From NCBI GenBank assembly GCA_910586535.1, contig CAJUHS010000035.1:1-17035 (forward strand): a stretch of DNA of 17,035 nucleotides. Direction: 5' to 3'. This stretch comes from an uncultured Oscillospiraceae bacterium. GTDB lineage: Bacteria > Bacillota > Clostridia > Oscillospirales > Ruminococcaceae. Numbering within the stretch: the first letter of the stretch is position 1; every line of letters begins with the position of its first letter. Under the pieces are notes generated by a model, which saw nothing but the letters and a program-made list of their open reading frames with translations, was not told where the DNA came from and did no database searches. This document shows, in pieces, positions 1-4,786 of this stretch. Made by a program: the position numbers and the translations under genes.

Positions 1-4
1 GCGA

Positions 5-92
5 CAAGGGGCTCTGCCCCCTTGACCCCCGCAAGCTGTGCTCAGCTTGACCAGCAAATGTCCTGACGAAACAACGTCATTAGTGCGCTAAT
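5..92. repeat. Chain of four short hairpins at the left edge
   Basis: Four inverted repeats follow each other with almost no space: CAAGGGG/CCCCTTG (5-24), CAAGCTG/CAGCTTG (32-49), TGACG/CGTCA (64-79) and ATTAG/CTAAT (79-92). None is followed by a T tract, so they do not look like classical terminators. Such stacked palindromes at gene borders resemble dispersed intergenic repeats of clostridial genomes, but no second copy of the whole chain is seen in this window. The seven-bp GC-rich arms of the first two are unlikely by chance; the last two are short and weaker. Confidence 0.5.
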
Positions 93-156
93 CAAAATTT
101 ACAGTAGTACATAAAAAAAACGTAGAGGACAAAAAATTAACAGAACATTTACATTT

Positions 157-184
157 AAAGTTGCATATCCGCGTGCAACTTTTT
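157..184 (+). terminator. Probable intrinsic terminator of a gene left of the window
   Basis: AAAGTTGCA (157-165) pairs with TGCAACTTT (174-182) around an 8-nt loop, and the 3' arm runs into a T stretch. It lies before the DUF6291 gene and would end transcription entering from the left. Because the arms are A/T rich outside, it could also work on the minus strand. Confidence 0.6.
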
Positions 185-246
185 GCGTTTTTGGGTCTTA
201 CTATAGAAAGACATTTTTAGAAAACTTTTTGGGGAGGTACTTTCAA

Positions 247-756
247 ATGCAAAAAAATTATCACACCGACAACAAAACCTTTATGGTCTATAAGGAGTGG
301 GAGGAATACCTGAAAATGCTCACGGACGAGGAAGCGGGACGCATATTCAGAGCCTTGTTCGCCTTTGCCGGAAGAGGCGAGGAAGCAGATTTCAGCGGCT
401 CTGCTGCAATGCTTTTCGCGGTAATGAAAAACTGTCTGGAAAGAGACGGCAAAAAATGGGAGGATGTCTGCGCAGCACATTCCCACAAAAAAACAAAGCG
501 TGCAGATAAATCAAATGAAACAGATGAAACAAAAGCGTATGATAAAGATAAAGAAAAAGATATAGATACAGATATAGAAAAAGAGCCTCCGAAAGGGAGG
601 CGTTCCGCCAAAAGCGGAAATTCCGCCGCGGGCGGAAAAAGCCGCTCCGCGGATAAAAAAATAATTAATGACGGTCATTCCTACGACCTTGACAAGCTTA
701 TGGAGTACGCAATGACCCACACTCCAGCGTTTCCCTCCGACAGGCGCGGCGGCTAA
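247..756 (+). CDS. DUF6291 domain protein (phage/plasmid replication-region type)
   Basis: A 169-aa soluble protein. The N-terminal ~75 residues (NKTFMVYKEWEEYLKMLTDE, then an Ala/Phe-rich helix and FAVMKNCLERDGKKWED) match my memory of the DUF6291 pattern, found in small proteins encoded near replication genes of phages and conjugative elements; no activity is known to me. The middle (about residues 85-130) is a charged low-complexity linker rich in Lys, Asp and Glu, and the C-terminus has a short conserved-looking segment (DGHSYDLDKLMEYAM). The ATG at 247 is preferred over the TTG at 229 because GGGGAGG (231-237) lies 9 nt ahead of it. No other phage gene is nearby, so it may be a stranded remnant. 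Its TAA overlaps the stop codon of convergent thiI. Function unknown. Confidence 0.8.
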   Translation: MQKNYHTDNKTFMVYKEWEEYLKMLTDEEAGRIFRALFAFAGRGEEADFSGSAAMLFAVMKNCLERDGKKWEDVCAAHSHKKTKRADKSNETDETKAYDKDKEKDIDTDIEKEPPKGRRSAKSGNSAAGGKSRSADKKIINDGHSYDLDKLMEYAMTHTPAFPSDRRGG

Positions 757-1925
757 AGCTTGATAACCTTTAACTCCGTATCCGTCACGGCCTTTGCAAT
801 AAGCGGCTCAAAATCGTAGGAAGCCTGAGCCTTTTCCACCTCCGCGGGAACGGGGCGTGTCTTGGGGTGCTTGGGCGTGAACACGGTGCAGCAGTCCTCA
901 TAAGGCTCTATGGAGATGTCAAAAGTGTCTATCTTCCGCGCTATTTCCACTATTTCGGTCTTGTCCATGCCGATAACGGGACGGAGCACAGGCATACGGC
1001 AAGCCGCGTCGGTGCAGACGATAGCTCCCATGGTCTGGCTTGCCACCTGTCCCACGCTTTCGCCGGTAACAAGTGCCTGAATGCCCTTTTCCTCGGCGAT
1101 ACGCTGGGCTATCTCCATCATCAGACGGCGCATTATAATAGTAAACAGCTCTTCGGGACAGTTATCCCGCAAGGCCTCCTGTATCTCGGTAAAGGGTACG
1201 CAGTAAAACGCTATGTCGCCGCACCAGGGCGCAAGCTTTTCGCAGAGCCTTTCCACCTTAATGCGCGCCCGTTCCGACGTGTAGGGAGGGGACACATAGT
1301 GGATCGCCGACAGTCTTACGCCCCGCTTTGCCATCATATAGGCGGCAACGGGACTGTCAATGCCTCCCGACAAGAGCAGCATTGCGGAACCCGACGTGCC
1401 CACGGGGATACCTCCCGCGCCCTTGATGTTTCCCGAATGGATATAGGCTCCGTTGTCACGTATCTCAACGGTAACGGTCATCTGGGGATTTTTCACGTCC
1501 ACGGAAAGATGAGGGTACGCGCCGAGAATACGACCTCCAAGCTCCATGCATATTTCGGGGGACTTCAGCGGGAACTTTTTATCCGATCTCTTAGCCTCCA
1601 CTTTGAAGGTGCGGGACAGCTCGGCAGTCTCGCGGATATGGTTTATCGTCTCGCGGCAGATCACCTCGAAATCCTTTTCAACTACCAAAGCGCGGCAGAG
1701 AGCAGCCGCTCCGAATACCTTTGAGCCGCGGCTGACAGCTTCGTCCAGATCAATATCGTCCGCTAAAGGCTCGGCGCATATAGTTGACTGGGATTTTGTA
1801 TAGCTAAACTTTCCCAGAGGAGCAAGACGGTGCTTCAGGCTGCGGATAAAAGCGTCCTCGAAGCTGCGTTTATTGAGACCTTTAAGAGCGATCTCTCCTT
1901 CTTTGAAAATGATCAGTTCTTTCAT
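753..1925 (-). CDS. thiI: tRNA 4-thiouridine synthetase ThiI
   Basis: 390 aa, cytoplasmic. ThiI activates U8 of tRNA with ATP and transfers persulfide sulfur to make 4-thiouridine; in many bacteria it also supplies sulfur for the thiamine thiazole. The protein has an N-terminal ferredoxin-like/THUMP region (about 1-165) and a PP-loop pyrophosphatase domain with SGGIDSP at 186-192 and GESVGQVASQT at 288-298. The C-terminal part keeps EDCCTVFTPKHP (343-354), with a cysteine at the place of the conserved disulfide partner in this family. There is no rhodanese extension, as is common in Firmicutes, so a separate cysteine desulfurase must deliver sulfur. The ATG follows GAAAGGAAT at good spacing. 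It has its own consensus promoter and is transcribed divergently from nadE. Confidence 0.96.
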   Translation of the reverse strand: MKELIIFKEGEIALKGLNKRSFEDAFIRSLKHRLAPLGKFSYTKSQSTICAEPLADDIDLDEAVSRGSKVFGAAALCRALVVEKDFEVICRETINHIRETAELSRTFKVEAKRSDKKFPLKSPEICMELGGRILGAYPHLSVDVKNPQMTVTVEIRDNGAYIHSGNIKGAGGIPVGTSGSAMLLLSGGIDSPVAAYMMAKRGVRLSAIHYVSPPYTSERARIKVERLCEKLAPWCGDIAFYCVPFTEIQEALRDNCPEELFTIIMRRLMMEIAQRIAEEKGIQALVTGESVGQVASQTMGAIVCTDAACRMPVLRPVIGMDKTEIVEIARKIDTFDISIEPYEDCCTVFTPKHPKTRPVPAEVEKAQASYDFEPLIAKAVTDTELKVIKL

Positions 1926-1994
1926 TTCGGAAATTCCTTTCAGAGTTTGGGGTATTGGTTGCCCATGCGTTTTTATTACATTTTGTATCAGATT

Positions 1995-2023
1995 ATTTTA
2001 GCATATTCTCTATGTTTTGTCAA
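1995..2023 (-). promoter_or_regulatory. Sigma-A promoter of thiI
   Basis: On the minus strand TTGACA (2023-2018) is followed after exactly 17 bp by TAAAAT (2000-1995), with a TGC extended -10 just before it. The start point would lie near 1988, about 60 nt ahead of the thiI ATG. Confidence 0.8.
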
Positions 2024-2225
2024 ATCGTAGTAAAACCAATTTATGCTCAGCACACTAATTTTGCTGACACGGCTGACGCATCAGGATTTCAGCGAATAAA
2101 AGTTCTAAAATCCAAGCAGGGTTTTGCGCCTTATTAACCGGTCAAAGCAAAGCTAATAATCCAAACGCTTTATGAAACGGGAAGCTTGCCTGCAGAGAAT
2201 GCCCTGAAAAAATTTTTTCCGGGCG
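2024..2225. other. Intergenic stretch between divergent thiI and nadE
   Basis: No gene is seen here. The stretch holds short hairpin arms (TCAGCA/TGCTGA near 2046-2070 and GCTGA/TCAGC near 2074-2096) without T tracts. It also holds a near-perfect 24-bp palindrome at 2201-2224 (GCCC, one mismatch, G, A6/T6, C, GGGC) that ends one base before the nadE -35 box. The palindrome could be an operator for nadE or an old terminator; I cannot decide. No riboswitch class known to me is recognisable. Confidence 0.45.
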
Positions 2226-2254
2226 TTGCTTATTTCAGCAAAATAAGGTATAAT
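2226..2254 (+). promoter_or_regulatory. Sigma-A promoter of nadE
   Basis: TTGCTT (2226-2231), 17-bp spacer, TATAAT (2249-2254). Transcription would start near 2261, giving a leader of about 25 nt with GAAAGGACGG as ribosome binding site. Confidence 0.8.
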
Positions 2255-2285
2255 AAATATATATTTTTCCGAAAGGACGGTTTTT

Positions 2286-4229
2286 ATGAAGGACGGATTT
2301 ATTAGAGCCGCCGCTGCGACTCCAGATATAAAGGTTGCGGACTGCGGCTACAACGCTGACAGGATAATCGAGCTGATAAAACAGGCGGCTGCGGAGAACG
2401 CGTCTCTTGTTGTGTTTCCTGAGCTTTGCATTACCGGCTACACCTGCGGGGACCTGTTCCTGCAAAAGGTGCTGCTGGACGGAGCGAAAAAAGCTCTTGT
2501 AAAAATTGCGGAAGAAACCGCCGGCTGCGATCTGCTTGCTTTTGTGGGACTTCCTTTCGAGGCGGACGGCAAGCTTTACAACTGCGCCGCCGCGATAAAT
2601 AAGGGAAATATAATCGGTTTTGTTCCGAAAAAAAATATCCCCGCCTATTCGGAATTTTATGAGACAAGGCATTTTGCTCAATGGCAGGGAGGGAATATCA
2701 CCGTTAAATGTGCGGGCGGCAAGGATGATGACGAACGGTACAAGCCGTACGCTTGCTTCGGCGATATGCTTTTTGAGTGCGATAAGATACCCGAGCTTGT
2801 TATAGGCGTGGAAATCTGCGAGGACTTTTGGATACCAGAGCCGCCCTCCGGAGGTCTTGCAACGGCAGGCGCAACAGTCATATGCAATCTTTCCGCCTCA
2901 GACGAAGTTATCGGAAAAAGCGAGTACCGCGAACAGCTTGTCAAAAGTCAGTCCGCACGGTGCGTTTGCGGCTACATCTACGCCGACGCGGGAACGGGAG
3001 AGTCCACACAAGACCTTATCTTCAGCGGTCACAATTTTATTGCAGAAAACGGAACCATCATCGGTGAAAGCAGGAAGTTCACCACCGGTCTGACCTTTGG
3101 GGAGATAGACCTGCACCGTATTGTCTCCGAACGCAGAAGAATGAACACCTTTGAGGTGGGAAATTCTTCCGGCTCAAAAAGAAACGGATACGATTCCTGC
3201 AAATTTTCAATTACACCGAAAAATATCGAGTTAAAACGCAGCTTCCCGCCAATGCCGTTTGTGCCGACTAATAAAAACGACCTTAACAGCCGCTGCGAGG
3301 AAATACTTATCATGCAGGCAGCCGGACTCGCCGCACGGCTTCGGCATATCGGCTGCAAAAACGCAGTTATAGGTCTTTCGGGAGGACTTGACAGCACCCT
3401 TGCACTTATTGTTGCGGTACACGCTTTCGATATGCTGGGACTTGACCGCAAGGGAATTTTGACCGTCACAATGCCGTGCTTCGGCACAACAAACCGTACA
3501 AAAAACAATGCTCTCAGTCTTGCGGACGCGTACGGAGCCACCCTGAAGGAAATAGACATAACCGCCTCGGTAAGACAGCATTTTACCGACATCGGACAGG
3601 ACGAAAGCGTTACAGACGTTACCTTTGAAAACAGTCAGGCGCGGGAGCGGACGCAGGTAATCATGGATATTGCCAACAAGACCGGCGGTATTGTGATAGG
3701 AACTGGAGACCTGTCCGAGCTTGCGCTTGGGTGGGCGACCTACAACGGCGACCATATGTCTATGTACGGCGTTAACGCGGGCGTACCGAAAACGCTGGTG
3801 CGGCATCTGGTTTCCTATGAGAGCGCAAACACTGAGGACAAGCAGCTTTCGGAGGTTCTGAGCGACATTCTTGCCACCCCTGTTTCCCCCGAGCTCCTGC
3901 CGCCGGCAGAGGGCGAGATATCCCAGAAAACCGAGGACATTGTAGGTCCCTACGAACTGCACGACTTTTTTCTGTACTATATGGTGCGGTGCGGATTTCC
4001 TCCCCAAAAGATACTGCGGATAGCAGAGCAGTCCTTTTCGGGACGGTTTGACAGGGATACCATAAAAAAATGGCTGACGGTTTTCCTGAAACGTTTTTTC
4101 TCACAGCAGTTCAAGCGTTCCTGTCTGCCGGACGGTCCGAAGGTGGGCAGCGTTACGCTTTCGCCGCGGGGCGACTGGCGAATGCCGTCTGACGCCTGCG
4201 TAAAGCTCTGGCTGGAAAACCTGCAATAA
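2286..4229 (+). CDS. nadE: Glutamine-dependent NAD+ synthetase NadE
   Basis: 647 aa, the usual length of the two-domain form. It makes NAD+ from nicotinic acid adenine dinucleotide, ATP and glutamine, the last step of NAD biosynthesis. The N-terminal nitrilase-type glutaminase (about 1-300) has the Glu-Lys-Cys triad: E46 in PELCITGY, K115 in VPKKNIPAY and C178 in GVEICED. The C-terminal synthetase domain carries the PP-loop SGGLDST at 365-371. Ammonia released by the first domain is channelled to the second. GAAAGGA precedes the ATG at 2286 by a few bases. The gene stands alone behind its own promoter and ends before a strong terminator hairpin. Nothing is missing or broken. Confidence 0.97.
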   Translation: MKDGFIRAAAATPDIKVADCGYNADRIIELIKQAAAENASLVVFPELCITGYTCGDLFLQKVLLDGAKKALVKIAEETAGCDLLAFVGLPFEADGKLYNCAAAINKGNIIGFVPKKNIPAYSEFYETRHFAQWQGGNITVKCAGGKDDDERYKPYACFGDMLFECDKIPELVIGVEICEDFWIPEPPSGGLATAGATVICNLSASDEVIGKSEYREQLVKSQSARCVCGYIYADAGTGESTQDLIFSGHNFIAENGTIIGESRKFTTGLTFGEIDLHRIVSERRRMNTFEVGNSSGSKRNGYDSCKFSITPKNIELKRSFPPMPFVPTNKNDLNSRCEEILIMQAAGLAARLRHIGCKNAVIGLSGGLDSTLALIVAVHAFDMLGLDRKGILTVTMPCFGTTNRTKNNALSLADAYGATLKEIDITASVRQHFTDIGQDESVTDVTFENSQARERTQVIMDIANKTGGIVIGTGDLSELALGWATYNGDHMSMYGVNAGVPKTLVRHLVSYESANTEDKQLSEVLSDILATPVSPELLPPAEGEISQKTEDIVGPYELHDFFLYYMVRCGFPPQKILRIAEQSFSGRFDRDTIKKWLTVFLKRFFSQQFKRSCLPDGPKVGSVTLSPRGDWRMPSDACVKLWLENLQ

Positions 4230-4279
4230 CTTACAAGCGGAAACAATCCCGGCGCCGGCGCTGACGGAAACGCAGAATT

Positions 4280-4308
4280 AAAGGCCGCTCCTATCGGGGC
4301 GGTCTTTT
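4280..4308 (+). terminator. Terminator of nadE, member of a dispersed hairpin repeat
   Basis: A stem of about nine pairs (CCGCTCC region with GGGGCGG region) closes a TATC loop and is followed by TCTTTT. The 29-nt element is repeated inverted at 16981-17009 with one difference. It lies 50 nt after the nadE stop. Confidence 0.85.
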
Positions 4309-4321
4309 ACCGGCTTGGGTA

Positions 4322-4350
4322 TTGACAAAACCAGGGTTATGGTGTATACT
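4322..4350 (+). promoter_or_regulatory. Sigma-A promoter of the putative antitoxin RNA
   Basis: TTGACA (4322-4327), exactly 17 bp, TATACT (4345-4350). No open reading frame follows before the terminator at 4411-4451, so this strong promoter appears to drive a short noncoding RNA opposite the small toxin gene. Confidence 0.82.
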
Positions 4351-4357
4351 GTATATA

Positions 4358-4395
4358 AAGAGAGTGCGCCGCGTTAATAACGATCGGCTGCTCCC
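4358..4395 (+). repeat. Left arm of inverted leader duplication
   Basis: The arm AAGAGAGTGCGCCGCG (4358-4373) plus CGGCTGCTCCC (4385-4395) matches, in inverted orientation, the toxin leader at 4597-4630, with one mismatch per block. The block spacing is 11 nt here against 7 nt there. The promoters outside both arms are also arranged as mirror images, and CGGCTT occurs just upstream of both -35 boxes. Confidence 0.75.
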
Positions 4396-4410
4396 GAAAA
4401 GTTTCAGCTA

Positions 4411-4451
4411 AAAAATAACCGTCAACTTGGGGAAGCTGGGCGGTTATTTTT
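4411..4451. terminator. Bidirectional terminator shared by toxin mRNA and antitoxin RNA
   Basis: AAAAATAACCG (4411-4421) pairs with CGGTTATTTTT (4441-4451), an 11-bp stem. Read on plus it ends in T5; read on minus it ends in T6. The minus-strand toxin stop codon is only 8 nt before it, so both converging RNAs can end in the same hairpin. Confidence 0.88.
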
Positions 4452-4459
4452 GTCCTTTG

Positions 4460-4564
4460 TTACTTATGTCGCTTGTCGTGAAAGACAAGATAACAAAGGG
4501 TGACAACTGCTGTCAACATTATTACGAACTGGATCATTTCTGACCAGGCAACATATGTATCCAT
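4460..4564 (-). CDS. Small hydrophobic toxin, TxpA/BsrG (Hol_Tox) type
   Basis: 34 aa: a short N-terminus (MDTYVAWSEMIQF), one predicted membrane helix (about residues 10-28) and a basic tail (HDKRHK). The pattern Y-x3-S/L-x-M-I-x-F followed by a Leu/Val-rich helix and a Lys-rich end is that of the putative holin-like toxins BsrG, BsrE and TxpA of type I toxin-antitoxin loci, which act at the membrane when the antisense RNA is lost. The start is the ATG at 4564: GAAAGGGGGA (4583-4574) lies about 10 nt ahead. A longer reading to 4663 has no ribosome binding site and overlaps the promoter. The Shine-Dalgarno is sequestered by a leader hairpin (4576-4600). Toxicity is inferred, not seen. Confidence 0.78.
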   Translation of the reverse strand: MDTYVAWSEMIQFVIMLTAVVTLCYLVFHDKRHK

Positions 4565-4575
4565 AGTTATCAGTC

Positions 4576-4600
4576 CCCCTTTCTTATGACCGGAAAGGGG
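4576..4600 (-). promoter_or_regulatory. Hairpin sequestering the toxin ribosome binding site
   Basis: On the toxin mRNA CCCCUUUC (4600-4593) pairs perfectly over 8 bp with GAAAGGGG (4583-4576), closing a 9-nt loop. The 3' arm is the Shine-Dalgarno of the toxin. Masked ribosome binding sites are typical of type I toxin mRNAs and keep translation low until refolding or processing. Confidence 0.75.
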
Positions 4601-4630
4601 AGCAACCGTCCGCCGCGCGGCACACTCTTT
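4597..4630 (-). repeat. Right arm of inverted leader duplication
   Basis: On the minus strand GAGTGTGCCGCG (4627-4616) and CGGTTGCTCCCC (4608-4597) repeat the 5' part of the opposing RNA (4358-4395). The centre GCCGCGCGGC is a perfect 10-bp palindrome, which could allow the toxin leader to pair with itself or with the opposing RNA. Confidence 0.75.
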
Positions 4631-4634
4631 TGCT

Positions 4635-4663
4635 ATAGTATCACATATTCTGACGATTGTCAA
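4635..4663 (-). promoter_or_regulatory. Sigma-A promoter of the toxin mRNA
   Basis: On the minus strand TTGACA (4663-4658) and TACTAT (4640-4635) stand 17 bp apart. A start near 4628 gives a leader of about 64 nt and an mRNA of about 220 nt to the shared terminator. Confidence 0.82.
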
Positions 4664-4668
4664 GAAAA

Positions 4669-4696
4669 GCCGTTCCTGCCGAGGGCGGTCTTTTTT
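4669..4696 (+). terminator. Hairpin with T6, degenerate relative of the nadE terminator
   Basis: CCG-T-(T)-CCT pairs with AGG-G-CGG around a GCCG loop, one bulged T, followed by TCTTTTTT. It resembles the hairpins at 4280 and 16981 (shared GGGCGGTCTTTT). It would stop plus-strand readthrough before the recombinase gene. Confidence 0.6.
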
Positions 4697-4701
4697 GTTT
4701 C

Positions 4702-4731
4702 CGTACCTGTCCGCGTAATGTTTGCGGTACG
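4702..4731. other. Imperfect 30-bp inverted repeat upstream of the recombinase gene
   Basis: CGTACC (4702-4707) mirrors GGTACG (4726-4731), with an inner CCGC/GCGG pair (4711-4714 and 4724-4727). It lies about 60 bp ahead of the recombinase start. It could be an operator or a recombinase binding site; there is no proof of either. Confidence 0.3.
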
Positions 4732-4786
4732 CTCTGCATATAGTTAACCGAAAACTTCCGAATTATCGAAACGGAGGCGAGGGCTT

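Larger units (their letters stand above)
4357..4453 (+). ncRNA. Putative antisense antitoxin RNA (type I TA)
   Basis: Predicted RNA of about 95 nt, from a start near 4357 to the T tract at 4447-4451. It has a consensus promoter, a strong terminator, no start codon with a Shine-Dalgarno site, and converges on the Hol_Tox-type toxin gene. This is the arrangement of RatA/TxpA, SR4/BsrG and the Fst RNA I/RNA II pairs. Direct complementarity to the toxin mRNA is limited to the shared terminator (about 40 nt). In addition its 5' part (4358-4395) is a diverged copy of the toxin leader and contains GCTCCC, which could pair with the toxin Shine-Dalgarno G run. The RNA itself is inferred from DNA signals only. 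Confidence 0.68.

Noticed and set aside
595..660. GCGGAA/CCGC repeats at the end of the DUF6291 gene as a CRISPR-like or REP array
   Set aside because: Irregular spacing, short units and in-frame coding; best explained as low-complexity Lys/Ser/Gly-rich coding sequence.
867..1724. 285-codon plus-strand frame across thiI
   Set aside because: Shadow of thiI; composition is unlike a real protein (many His, Arg, Tyr) and no family is recognisable.
2030..2225. Possible riboswitch ahead of nadE
   Set aside because: The nadE promoter lies downstream of this stretch, so it is not in the nadE leader; the hairpins have no T tract and match no class I know.
4460..4663. 67-aa reading of the small toxin starting at 4663
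   Set aside because: The extension covers the consensus toxin promoter and lacks a ribosome binding site; the ATG at 4564 has a strong one and gives the family length.
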